Virus record (IMG/VR): IMGVR_UViG_3300042878_002532
Location: 1 to 64,000 of that record
Reading direction: 5' to 3' (one strand)
DNA length: 64,000 nucleotides
Origin: a virus
Shown: one piece after another, positions 1 to 7,039 of the stretch
Layout of the letters: each line of letters starts with the position of its first letter
Position numbering within the stretch: the first letter of the stretch is position 1
The notes under the pieces: model-generated
Database searches by the model: none
The model's input: the letters and a program-made list of their open reading frames with translations, nothing else
What the model was told of the DNA's origin: nothing
Made by a program: the position numbers and the translations under genes

Positions 1-356
1 GCCATAGAAACCAACTTTTTCAAAAGTTCTTTCAAACTATGTGTTGGTAGGTCAAAAGAAGGTAAATCTGCATCAGGTTCTCTTATGTAGTCTACGAATC
101 TGCTGGCTTTGTTTTTTACAAAATCAATATAGTCTTTTAACTTTTTCTTTTGTTCCATGTCAAAGACGATGGTATCACCTAAGTCAAATTCTTTTTTGTC
201 TTTAAAATTGAAGGTTCTTTTGGGTTCTTCTTTTGTTAGGTCCCATTCGAATGTATTTGGTCCTGTTTGGTTCTCTGCTATGAGCAATATGCTCGCCACT
301 ATGGATTTGAATTCCCTTTCAAGCAAATGTTCGTTGTATCTATCAATTCTTTTCAT
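1..356 (-). CDS. Tagged protein of unknown function (partial, 3' end off window)
   Basis: Reading leftward from an ATG at 356, the frame stays open to the window edge (about 118 codons seen). The protein starts MKRIDRYNEHLLERE, which fits the capsid-targeting-like tag shared by many proteins here (aromatic, two residues, aromatic or His, aliphatic, then Glu). The rest is charged and helical with no family I recognise. A late-promoter-like TATATATTAAA (plus-strand reading) lies 6 nt upstream of the start. The open frame on the other strand over this region is a shadow. Confidence 0.75.
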   Translation of the reverse strand, partial: MKRIDRYNEHLLEREFKSIVASILLIAENQTGPNTFEWDLTKEEPKRTFNFKDKKEFDLGDTIVFDMEQKKKLKDYIDFVKNKASRFVDYIREPDADLPSFDLPTHSLKELLKKLVSM

Positions 357-362
357 ATTCTA

Positions 363-373
363 TATATATTAAA
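363..373 (-). promoter_or_regulatory. Late-promoter-like motif (short spacing)
   Basis: TTTAATATATA on the minus strand, 6 nt before the start codon at 356. Confidence 0.55.
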
Positions 374-400
374 AATGGATTTCTGAAAACTTAATATCAG

Positions 401-811
401 ATGTTTAATATAAGGCTGTATATGGACAAGATATACACCGTTACTATATCATTTGAAGATTGGGAAAGTTCTTCTTTCAATACTGTTGGATTTTTTTCCG
501 ATAAGAAAATGGCTGAAGAAACAATGAAGAAGTGGAAAGATTTCTTTGAATATCATGACAAAGAGATATTCAATCTACAAAGAGATTCAAATGGAAACTT
601 TGAAAGTGATGAGATAGAAGATGAATGGTATTCTAGAGCATCTAAATATGAACAGATACGTTCGTATTCCGGAGTATCAATTGAAGAGTTTCCTTTTAAT
701 ACGGACATCTTCATAAAACAAACACAAATGCGTTCAAAGGAAATGCAGGGACTTGTTCAACAATGGGAAAGAGATTACAAAATAAAAAAAATAACAGACA
801 AAAATGAATAA
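401..811 (+). CDS. Hypothetical protein upstream of nusA
   Basis: A 136-residue acidic, helical protein that I do not recognise. The start may be the ATG at 401 or, more likely, the ATG at 422 (MDKIYTVTISFEDWE). Its last codons overlap the start of nusA by 8 nt, which suggests translational coupling and a shared transcript. No signal peptide or membrane segment is visible. A role linked to NusA is possible only from position. Confidence 0.75.
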   Translation: MFNIRLYMDKIYTVTISFEDWESSSFNTVGFFSDKKMAEETMKKWKDFFEYHDKEIFNLQRDSNGNFESDEIEDEWYSRASKYEQIRSYSGVSIEEFPFNTDIFIKQTQMRSKEMQGLVQQWERDYKIKKITDKNE

Positions 812-2033
812 CTTATTCGAATCATTTACAGAGTTTAAAGATGCTAAGAACATCAACAGACAGGAAATAATGGGTATTTTAGAAGATGTCTTCAGAAACT
901 CACTTATCAAAAAATTTGGTAGTGATGAAAACTTCGACATAATCGTAAATACAGACCAGGGAGATTTAGAAATCTTCAGAAACAGAGAAGTAGTTGAAGA
1001 TGATTTTGAAGGATTTGACAAAAACCTTCATATCAAACTATCCGAAGTTATAAAGTTTGAACCAGACTTTGAGGTTGGTGAAGAGTTTACTGATGAAGTA
1101 AAATTGGCAGAGTTTGGTCATAGAACCATACTTGGAATCAAACAGAATCTTCTTTCTAAAGTAATGGATCTTCAAAAGAGTAACATCTACAACGAATACC
1201 AGAAAAGAATCGGTGAGGTAATCTCTGGTGAGGTTATCTTCGCAAACAAAAGAGAAACTATTGTTCAAGATTCTAATGGTAACGAACTTGTATTACCTAG
1301 AAACGAACAGATGCAGTCTGATTTCTTCAAAAAGGGAGACTATGTAAAAGCGGTCGTTGTTTCTGTAGAAAACGAACACAGACCGGTAGTCATTCTTTCA
1401 AGAAAGTCTGAGAGATTACTTGAACATCTTTTAGAGTTTGAGATTCCTGAGATAATGGATGGTCTTATAACAATCAAAGAGATTGCTAGAGTTGCTGGTG
1501 AAAAGTCTAAAGTTGTTGTAGAGTGTTATGATGATAGAATAGACCCGATTGGTATATGTGTTGGTTCAAAGGGTTCTAGGTTGTTTAGTATAAAGAAAGA
1601 GCTTAATGGTGAAAACATTGATATAATCAACTATACTCAAAATAATTCTTTACTTATACAGAGAGCTCTTAGTCCTGCGAAGTCTTCTTTAGTGAAGATT
1701 GACGAAGATACAAAGAAAGCAACGGTAACTATGAAAGGTGATCAGATTGCTTTGGCTATTGGTAAAGGTGGTGTTAATATAAAACTGGCACGTATTCTTA
1801 CTGGATATGACATAGAAGTATATAGTGAGGATGCGGAGGTTGAAGAAGACGTAATGATTGACGAGTTCCATGATGAGATTGACGAATGGATAATCAATGT
1901 ATTCAAAACGATAGGATTGGATAGTGCAAAAAGTATATTGGATCTTTCTATTGAAGAACTTGTTAAAAGAACAGATTTAGAAGAAGAAACAATAGAAGAA
2001 GTTCTAAAGATACTAGGATCGGAGTTTGAGTAA
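804..2033 (+). CDS. nusA: Transcription termination/antitermination factor NusA
   Basis: A 409-residue NusA homologue. NusA binds RNA polymerase and nascent RNA and controls pausing, termination and antitermination. The N-terminal polymerase-binding domain starts MNNLFESFTEFKDAKNI, as Bacteroidetes NusA proteins do. An S1 domain follows (about residues 135-200; GEVISGEVIFANK), then two KH domains: KH1 with IKEIARVAGEKSKVVV and DPIGICVGSKG, KH2 with IALAIGKGGVNIKLA. The acidic C-terminal tail ends in a short helix-hairpin-like segment. Length fits bacterial NusA of this group. It is intact, so it probably acts on host polymerase to favour phage transcripts. A full-length NusA is unusual in a phage. 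It overlaps the preceding gene, and a terminator hairpin covers its stop codon. Confidence 0.95.
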   Translation: MNNLFESFTEFKDAKNINRQEIMGILEDVFRNSLIKKFGSDENFDIIVNTDQGDLEIFRNREVVEDDFEGFDKNLHIKLSEVIKFEPDFEVGEEFTDEVKLAEFGHRTILGIKQNLLSKVMDLQKSNIYNEYQKRIGEVISGEVIFANKRETIVQDSNGNELVLPRNEQMQSDFFKKGDYVKAVVVSVENEHRPVVILSRKSERLLEHLLEFEIPEIMDGLITIKEIARVAGEKSKVVVECYDDRIDPIGICVGSKGSRLFSIKKELNGENIDIINYTQNNSLLIQRALSPAKSSLVKIDEDTKKATVTMKGDQIALAIGKGGVNIKLARILTGYDIEVYSEDAEVEEDVMIDEFHDEIDEWIINVFKTIGLDSAKSILDLSIEELVKRTDLEEETIEEVLKILGSEFE

Positions 2034-2047
2034 TCTACTCCGGCTTT
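2020..2047 (+). terminator. Rho-independent terminator overlapping nusA stop
   Basis: Six-base stem CGGAGT/ACTCCG (2020-2025 and 2037-2042) around the stop codon, followed by GCTTTTT. Confidence 0.55.
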
Positions 2048-2397
2048 TTCTTGAAGCTAGAAGGTAGTATTCTATCTTCTTGCTTGAAGACTTTCAATAG
2101 AACGAATACAAGTGTTCCACCTGGAAGTAAAGAAATAGAAGTAAGTCCTAATACTTTAAGTATGTCTACGGATTGGTCTTTAATCAATTTAACTTCAGAT
2201 TCAGTAAGATTTCTTTTGTTACCATTTTCGTCTAACAACTGACCTTTTGCTGCTTTGTTTAGAAGTTCATAAACAACACGAGTTTCTTGTCCCTCACTTT
2301 TTAGTGCGGTGACAAAGTCGTTATATTTGACCTTCATTTTATCGACAAATTTTGTTACGTCTGACATGTATTCTTTTACGGATTTTATGTACCTCAT
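2035..2397 (-). CDS. Small LETM1-like membrane protein
   Basis: A 120-residue protein. The last third carries a hydrophobic segment in GLTSISLLPGGTLVFVLLKV followed by ILPSSF. This resembles the membrane part of LETM1-like proteins found in Bacteroidetes (a Leu-Pro-Gly-Gly turn in a membrane segment, then a Leu-Pro-Ser motif), which is a resemblance by eye only. The N-terminus MRYIKSVKEYMSD is a weak match to the capsid-targeting-like tag. A late-promoter-like motif lies 28 nt upstream. It converges on nusA, with only 1 nt between the stop codons. Confidence 0.8.
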   Translation of the reverse strand: MRYIKSVKEYMSDVTKFVDKMKVKYNDFVTALKSEGQETRVVYELLNKAAKGQLLDENGNKRNLTESEVKLIKDQSVDILKVLGLTSISLLPGGTLVFVLLKVFKQEDRILPSSFKKKPE

Positions 2398-2425
2398 TAT
2401 ATTCTAAACAAATTTAAACAAAAAA

Positions 2426-2436
2426 TATATATTAAA
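2426..2436 (-). promoter_or_regulatory. Late-promoter-like motif (long spacing)
   Basis: TTTAATATATA on the minus strand, 28 nt before the start at 2397. Confidence 0.5.
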
Positions 2437-2480
2437 TATAAATAATGTGATATTTATTTTAATTTTTTAAATAAAATGTC

Positions 2481-2488
2481 TATCTTTG
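2481..2488 (+). promoter_or_regulatory. Host-type -7 box TATCTTTG
   Basis: Matches the Bacteroidetes primary sigma -7 consensus TAnnTTTG and lies 20 nt before the start of the phosphoesterase at 2509. No clear -33 TTTG is visible. Probably an early promoter read by host polymerase. Confidence 0.5.
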
Positions 2489-2508
2489 TTGTTCAATAAA
2501 AACAAACT

Positions 2509-3261
2509 ATGAAAATGCGAATTCTATATCTAGGAGACATACACGGAAACTTTAGCCTTATACATCAATATGTGAAGATGTATGACATTAAGGACGCCCA
2601 CATAATTCAAGTAGGAGACTTTGGAGTAGGATTTTCTACTTTGGATAAAGAGAAACGTTCTTTAAGTATGTTTCATGATTTGTTTGTAAAGAACAATGTA
2701 ATCGTTTGGGCTATTCGTGGTAATCATGACTTCAAACCTTATTTTGACAACGATCCTTTCGGATTTACTAATATTCGATTGATTCCAGACTATACAGTTC
2801 TTGAGTTAGAAGGTAATAAAATACTTTGTGTTGGTGGTGCCGTGTCTGTGGATCGTGAATGGCGATATACTGGTGCACAACGTCGAGGAGACTTTGAAGT
2901 AAAGCCTGGACAAAGCTGGTGGAACGACGAGATTTTTGTTTTAGAAAAAGAAAAGATTGTCGATTTAAAAGGAATCAATATTGTTGTGACTCATACTTGT
3001 CCAAGTTATTGTCCTCCAGACAACACTTTTGGTTTTGGTCCGTTTGTTGAAGGAATCATTCGGGATACTGGAGATGTTGGGTTGAAGACTGATCTTAACG
3101 TAGAACGTCATGCAATGACTGAGTTGTTTCACTATCTAAAGATAAACGGTAACAATGTTGAAAAGCATTATTATGGACACTTTCATAAAAGTGAAGTTCA
3201 AACCAATGATGGTGTAGTTCATCGAATGCTTGGAGTTGGTGAATTGTGGGAAGAAAAATAA
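2509..3261 (+). CDS. Calcineurin-like metallophosphoesterase
   Basis: A 250-residue two-metal phosphoesterase. All core motifs are visible: GDIHGN near the start, VGDFG, the RGNHD signature, a mid-protein THTCP and GHFHKSE near the C-terminus. The fold hydrolyses phosphomono- or diesters; the substrate cannot be told from sequence. There is no signal peptide, so it is cytoplasmic. It is preceded by a host-type TATCTTTG box and followed after 3 nt by a small ORF. It may start at the first ATG (2509) or at the next, 6 nt on. Confidence 0.9.
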   Translation: MKMRILYLGDIHGNFSLIHQYVKMYDIKDAHIIQVGDFGVGFSTLDKEKRSLSMFHDLFVKNNVIVWAIRGNHDFKPYFDNDPFGFTNIRLIPDYTVLELEGNKILCVGGAVSVDREWRYTGAQRRGDFEVKPGQSWWNDEIFVLEKEKIVDLKGINIVVTHTCPSYCPPDNTFGFGPFVEGIIRDTGDVGLKTDLNVERHAMTELFHYLKINGNNVEKHYYGHFHKSEVQTNDGVVHRMLGVGELWEEK

Positions 3262-3264
3262 GCA

Positions 3265-3459
3265 ATGAGATATAAAACGGTAGTCTATGTCAAATGGAAG
3301 CTCACTGGAAGGTTTGAACTTTTCATAAACTTGGGTAAACTTTATTCTACTCATAGCGAGACTTCTTTGGGTGTAAGTCGACATACTCTAAACAAAAAAG
3401 ATTTATTTAGTGGATACCACAACGACACTATTGAGATATTCAAATGTATAGTTAGATAA
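3265..3459 (+). CDS. Small hypothetical protein
   Basis: A 64-residue basic protein starting 3 nt after the phosphoesterase stop, followed directly by a terminator hairpin. Position supports it as the second gene of that transcript. No family recognised. Confidence 0.6.
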   Translation: MRYKTVVYVKWKLTGRFELFINLGKLYSTHSETSLGVSRHTLNKKDLFSGYHNDTIEIFKCIVR

Positions 3460-3460
3460 A

Positions 3461-3487
3461 AGAGAGTGAAAACTCTCTTTTTTTTTA
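3461..3487 (+). terminator. Rho-independent terminator
   Basis: Stem AGAGAGT/ACTCTCT with a GAAA loop followed by a run of eight T. Confidence 0.8.
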
Positions 3488-3493
3488 TGTGAT

Positions 3494-3504
3494 TTTAATA
3501 TATA
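3494..3504 (+). promoter_or_regulatory. Late-promoter-like motif
   Basis: TTTAATATATA, 51 nt before the start of the small basic protein at 3556; the longest leader of any copy found. Confidence 0.45.
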
Positions 3505-3555
3505 CTTTGTTTAATGGTCGTTGAAAACGGTCATTAAAAAATAATAAAAATCACT

Positions 3556-3705
3556 ATGGCTGCTAAAGCAAAATCATCAGGTTCTACTACTACTCATTCT
3601 GGTAGAGCTAGAAAGAAAAGACCAGGGGTTCACTCCAAAAAGAAATCTTCTAAATCTAAAAGAGCTAGAAACTACAAAAAACTTAATGTAGGACAAGGTA
3701 AGTGA
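3556..3705 (+). CDS. Small basic GVHSKKK protein
   Basis: A 49-residue, very basic protein (MAAKAKSSGSTTTHSGRAR, then KRPGVHSKKKSSKSKRAR and ending near NVGQGK). From memory, small proteins with this GVHxKxKxSxxK...NYxK...GQG pattern occur in unrelated Bacteroidetes phages, including microviruses. The charge suggests nucleic-acid binding, perhaps in the virion. A late-type promoter precedes it and a terminator hairpin follows. Confidence 0.75.
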   Translation: MAAKAKSSGSTTTHSGRARKKRPGVHSKKKSSKSKRARNYKKLNVGQGK

Positions 3706-3723
3706 GATTTTGAAACAAAAAAC

Positions 3724-3775
3724 AAAAACGACATATAAGTATCATGATTATTCAGATATTTTATGTCGTTTTTTT
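3724..3775 (+). terminator. Terminator hairpin enclosing next start codon
   Basis: A perfect 12-bp stem (AAAAACGACATA at 3724-3735 with its complement at 3762-3773) ending in a T run. The 26-nt loop contains the ATG (3744) of the next gene. Confidence 0.65.
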
Positions 3776-4079
3776 GTTATATATGTGGTTCGATACTGAT
3801 GGATTCCTTGAATACTCAAAACTTTTCGGATTGAAAAAAAGATTTAAAATAAATCTGTGGGAAGAGTATAGAGAGATAAATCCAAGATTAGAATATTTAT
3901 CGTATATGCGATTGAAACATTCCAATTTTTTCATTCGACTTATTACCTGCAAACAATGTCTTTGTTTTTGGTTAGTTTTTTTATTCTGTATTTTTTTTAA
4001 AAACTTTTTTTATTTTCCACTTATTTATATGATGTCTTATCTAATATATAACTTATTATGCAAATTGATAAAATACTAA
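3744..4079 (+). CDS. Small membrane protein with CxxC motif
   Basis: A 111-residue protein with an N-terminal membrane segment (IIQIFYVVFLLYMWF), a basic middle part and a C-terminal hydrophobic hairpin after TCKQCLCFW. The paired Cys followed by FW at a membrane edge recurs in small phage membrane proteins; the function is unknown. Its start codon lies in the loop of the preceding terminator. It overlaps the next gene by 22 nt. Confidence 0.75.
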   Translation: MIIQIFYVVFLLYMWFDTDGFLEYSKLFGLKKRFKINLWEEYREINPRLEYLSYMRLKHSNFFIRLITCKQCLCFWLVFLFCIFFKNFFYFPLIYMMSYLIYNLLCKLIKY

Positions 4080-4333
4080 TAATAGATTCACCGGTACATC
4101 TTTGGCGACTTATTCGTTCTAAAGAAGAGATAATAGACCAAGCATCAGATGGTGTATTCTCTATACTTAATATCTTCATGGATTGTACAGATAACTATAT
4201 AAACGGCTGTAAATGTGATAAAGAAGAACTTTATGAGATGATGAACGAACAATACAATACTTCTATAAGACGTGAAGATGTCATCTCACATCTCATAAAA
4301 GGATTTGAATGTGATAAAATAGAGTTTAAATAA
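4058..4333 (+). CDS. Small hypothetical protein
   Basis: A 91-residue acidic protein (MQIDKILIIDSPVHLWRLI) overlapping the membrane protein gene by 22 nt and followed by a strong terminator. The spacing of charged and hydrophobic residues suggests a small winged-helix-like fold similar in outline to PqqD-type chaperones, but this is weak. Function unknown. Confidence 0.75.
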   Translation: MQIDKILIIDSPVHLWRLIRSKEEIIDQASDGVFSILNIFMDCTDNYINGCKCDKEELYEMMNEQYNTSIRREDVISHLIKGFECDKIEFK

Positions 4334-4334
4334 A

Positions 4335-4368
4335 AAAACCATTAGAAAATTTTTCTAATGGTTTTTTT
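4335..4368. terminator. Bidirectional terminator
   Basis: Long stem AACCATTAGAAAA/TTTTCTAATGGTT flanked by A and T runs, between converging genes ending at 4333 and 4385. Confidence 0.85.
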
Positions 4369-4384
4369 ATTTAATGTATTTTGA

Positions 4385-4801
4385 TTATTGAATACTTACT
4401 ACTTCAATATCGAATACTAAGTCTTGTCCAGCCAAAGGATGGTTTCCGTCGATGATGATTACATCTTCTTTCACTTCTTTAACGATTACTTGAACGACAC
4501 CGCCATCACCACCATCTGCTTGAAGCAATTGTCCTACTTCAACAGGGCCAGGCATTTTGTCTGCAGGCACTTCTACCACCAAGTCTTCTCTGATCTGTCC
4601 ATATGCTTGATCAGGAGCAACGGTAACAGATACTTTTTCTCCAATGTTTTTTCCCATAATTGCTGTTTCAAACCCTGGAATTATTTGTCCAGAACCAATT
4701 TGAAACTGTAACGGGTCTTTTCCTTCAGAAGAGTCAAAAACCTCTCCGTCAAGAAACCTTCCTGTGTAATGTACTTCTACCGTACTTCCTTGTGTTATCA
4801 T
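4385..4801 (-). CDS. FKBP-type peptidyl-prolyl isomerase (SlyD-like)
   Basis: A 138-residue FKBP-fold prolyl isomerase. The N-terminal FKBP half shows VEVHYTGRFLDGEVFDSS, then IGSGQIIPGFETAIMG. A SlyD-type insert-in-flap region follows (APDQAYGQIREDLVVEVPAD), and the last FKBP strand is LVFDIEVVSIQ. It lacks the His-rich SlyD tail and any signal peptide, so it should be cytoplasmic. Such a protein could help fold virion or host-takeover proteins. A prolyl isomerase is uncommon in phages. It is a single gene between a terminator and the leftward phosphoesterase pair. Confidence 0.93.
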   Translation of the reverse strand: MITQGSTVEVHYTGRFLDGEVFDSSEGKDPLQFQIGSGQIIPGFETAIMGKNIGEKVSVTVAPDQAYGQIREDLVVEVPADKMPGPVEVGQLLQADGGDGGVVQVIVKEVKEDVIIIDGNHPLAGQDLVFDIEVVSIQ

Positions 4802-4856
4802 ATTAATCTTTGTTTTTTTTATTTATATTTATATCTATAAATATTCGAAAGTTTCC

Positions 4857-5591
4857 TTATATATGATTTAATATGATGTTTCCTTCTAAATCTTCTATTA
4901 TATAAGAACATGATTCACAAAAGTCACCTGTATTGTAATAGTTTTTGTTCTCTATCTTTTCTATTGCTGGAGTATGTATGTGTCCTATCATTATAGCATC
5001 ACAATTTACTTCTTTGAGTTTCATAAGACTCAGTAACTTAAAGTCGTTTACAAACGATATAGCATCTTTTACTTTGCTTTTAAGAAACTTTGATAAAGAC
5101 CAGTAGTCTAAGCCAAAAACGTTTCTTATTTTGTTGTATATGGTGTTTATTTTAAAACTAAGCTCGTAAGCAAAGTCTCCAATCATGTACATGAAAGGAT
5201 GTAGTCTTACGAATCCGTCAAATTGATCACCATGACATATGTAGATTGATTCTCCTTTTCCTGTCATATAGAACATCTGGTCTGATATCTCAATATCTCC
5301 AATGTTTAGATTACTTTCTTTTATAAGACCTCTTAGATAATGGTCATGATTTCCAAGTATATAGTTTACCTTTACACCCTTTCTTGAAAACCTAAGTATC
5401 TTCTGTATCACGGTGGAATGACTTTCATTCCAATAGAACTTTCTCTTTAGAGATGTGAGGTCTATGAAGTCTCCTACGATTACAAGTTGTTCAAACTCAT
5501 AGTTCTTGAATACTTCCAAAAGTTTTTCTGCTTGACATTTTTTAGTTCCTAAATGAACATCTGATATGAACAATGTTCTAATTTTTTCCAT
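4857..5591 (-). CDS. LpxH-like UDP-2,3-diacylglucosamine diphosphatase family protein
   Basis: A 244-residue calcineurin-type phosphoesterase of the LpxH2/UDP-diacylglucosamine diphosphatase group. Motifs in order: SDVHLGT, VGDFIDL, GNHDHYLR, CHGDQFD and GHIHTPA. Family-specific pieces include a Trp-rich FYWNESHS, the LDYWSLSKFLK segment and the closing YNTGDFCESC. In bacteria these enzymes cleave UDP-2,3-diacylglucosamine in lipid A synthesis or act on related nucleotide-linked glycolipids. It overlaps the upstream glycosyltransferase by 14 nt, so the two are one unit, probably modifying envelope glycolipid of the host. Confidence 0.9.
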   Translation of the reverse strand: MEKIRTLFISDVHLGTKKCQAEKLLEVFKNYEFEQLVIVGDFIDLTSLKRKFYWNESHSTVIQKILRFSRKGVKVNYILGNHDHYLRGLIKESNLNIGDIEISDQMFYMTGKGESIYICHGDQFDGFVRLHPFMYMIGDFAYELSFKINTIYNKIRNVFGLDYWSLSKFLKSKVKDAISFVNDFKLLSLMKLKEVNCDAIMIGHIHTPAIEKIENKNYYNTGDFCESCSYIIEDLEGNIILNHI

Positions 5592-6558
5592 TGTAGCTTA
5601 TTATTTTTTTGACTATTTCATCGATTGGGTTATCCCAATCGTAGTCAATCTTTTGATAGTTTGTTATCCACTTTGATATGGTATCTTTATTTAAGTCTTC
5701 TGTGAATACACCCATTCTTTTGAGTGCTATTGCATTACATAATTGTTCGTATTGTCCTTTTATAGGAATAGACCAGATTTTTTTATTGAGAACCAAAGCT
5801 TCTGTTGTCGTTGAGAATCCAGAGGCAGTGATTACACCCTTACAGTTTAGTAAGTCTTTTGTAAATCTGTCTTTGTTAAGTTTTTTCATTTGAACTCTAT
5901 CTTCGATGTAATCTTCTTTTACGTCTGGTGAGTATATTTTCCAATCGTAGCAGTTAAAGTCTTTCAGTTGCTCTAAAACATAGTCTGTGGCCAATGATGG
6001 AAGATAAACCAGATAAAAGTCTTCTTCTTTGGTTTCTTTCCCAAGTAGATTTTCACTTATTATTGGTAATGACATAGAGTCATCATACTTCAAGTAGTTC
6101 AAAGCTATGTTGTAGTCACATTTTGCAAACTTTTTCAGAAACATCTCGGATATCTTATTTGGTGTTTTAGGTCTTGGTGTATCCTTTGATAAAAATGAGT
6201 ATTGGTTTCCAATCCCTATAGAAAGTATCTTATACTTCTTTGCACTCCATGCTGAAATAGGTTCAAAGTCTGAAATGACTATATCATATTTACTTACATC
6301 ATACTCAATGTCTTTTAAGAACTGAGGTAGGTCCAACGACTTTATTGTTTTGATCCAATCTATACCACCACTTCTATTATAGAAGAAGGATAAACCACGA
6401 TAATGGTTCTTCACTTCATACGGTAACTCTAACTGAGAATTGTTCCCAGATGTTATTATATCGACTTCACAACCACTTTCTTTGAGTGATTTGATTATCT
6501 GTATAGATCTGGTTATATGACCATTTCCAGTAAGCTGTATACCATATAAAATTTTCAT
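5578..6558 (-). CDS. Glycosyltransferase, MJ1255-like (GT-B fold)
   Basis: A 326-residue GT-B glycosyltransferase. The N-terminal MKILYGIQLTGNGHITRS matches the MJ1255-type family opening with the Gly-Asn-Gly-His acceptor-side loop. The C-terminal half holds ITASGFSTTTEALVLNK and PIKGQYEQLCNA, the nucleotide-sugar loop region of MurG/GT28-like enzymes. The substrate is unknown. It overlaps the LpxH-like gene downstream, an arrangement I recall from Bacteroidetes chromosomes, so the pair may be a captured host cassette. A divergent late-like TATATATGGTA is 4 nt upstream. Confidence 0.88.
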   Translation of the reverse strand: MKILYGIQLTGNGHITRSIQIIKSLKESGCEVDIITSGNNSQLELPYEVKNHYRGLSFFYNRSGGIDWIKTIKSLDLPQFLKDIEYDVSKYDIVISDFEPISAWSAKKYKILSIGIGNQYSFLSKDTPRPKTPNKISEMFLKKFAKCDYNIALNYLKYDDSMSLPIISENLLGKETKEEDFYLVYLPSLATDYVLEQLKDFNCYDWKIYSPDVKEDYIEDRVQMKKLNKDRFTKDLLNCKGVITASGFSTTTEALVLNKKIWSIPIKGQYEQLCNAIALKRMGVFTEDLNKDTISKWITNYQKIDYDWDNPIDEIVKKIISYNGKN

Positions 6559-6562
6559 AGTC

Positions 6563-6573
6563 TATATATGGTA
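6563..6573 (-). promoter_or_regulatory. Variant late-promoter-like motif
   Basis: TACCATATATA on the minus strand, 4 nt before the start at 6558; the upstream TTTAA part is not conserved. Confidence 0.3.
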
Positions 6574-6683
6574 CTTATTTCTTTTAGCTTTTTGAAATGT
6601 CGTTTTTTTACAAAAAAACACGCTTGTTCAATGCTAACTTATCATTAATTTTAAACTTTGATTGATTTTTCTATAAAAATGGT

Positions 6684-7028
6684 ATGGGTAGTAGTAAAGA
6701 CTATAATATGGATACTTGGATTGAAATAGACAGGATATCAAAGGTGATGGAGGAGGAGAGTGACAGGTTCAACTACATAATCATTTCTATGCACATGTAC
6801 AACGCACTTCTTCGTAGCCATGAATTTAATTCTTATTTCAATCATGAAGAAATAGAAGGAATCACCGAAGTAGGGTCCATGAAAGGATACAGGGTTTTTC
6901 TTGACATGTATCAGAAACCAGATGAGATACTTCTTTCATGTGATGTAGTATCTTCAAGGGACTACAAGATAAATCAGATATTAGAAGGAACAGAATTTAT
7001 AAAAGAAAAAAGAGTCAAGATAACTTGA
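6684..7028 (+). CDS. Hypothetical protein
   Basis: A 114-residue protein with alternating strands and helices (FNYIIISMHMYNALL, then GYRVFLDMYQKPDEI). The pattern of a small phage structural or accessory protein is suggestive, but I do not recognise the family. The start may be 6684 or the ATG at 6708 (MDTWIEIDR). A bidirectional terminator overlaps its last codons. Confidence 0.7.
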   Translation: MGSSKDYNMDTWIEIDRISKVMEEESDRFNYIIISMHMYNALLRSHEFNSYFNHEEIEGITEVGSMKGYRVFLDMYQKPDEILLSCDVVSSRDYKINQILEGTEFIKEKRVKIT

Positions 7029-7039
7029 CTCTTTTTTTT
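7011..7039. terminator. Bidirectional terminator
   Basis: Nine-base stem AGAGTCAAG/CTTGACTCT with an A run before and T run after, between converging genes. Confidence 0.85.

Noticed and set aside
157-372. Plus-strand ORF at the left edge
   Set aside because: Antisense to the tagged minus-strand gene, which has a promoter motif and a proper start at 356.
804-850. NusA N-terminus (MNNLFESFTEFKD) looks like the packaging tag
   Set aside because: Bacteroidetes NusA proteins normally begin this way, so the similarity is inherited from NusA and not a tag.
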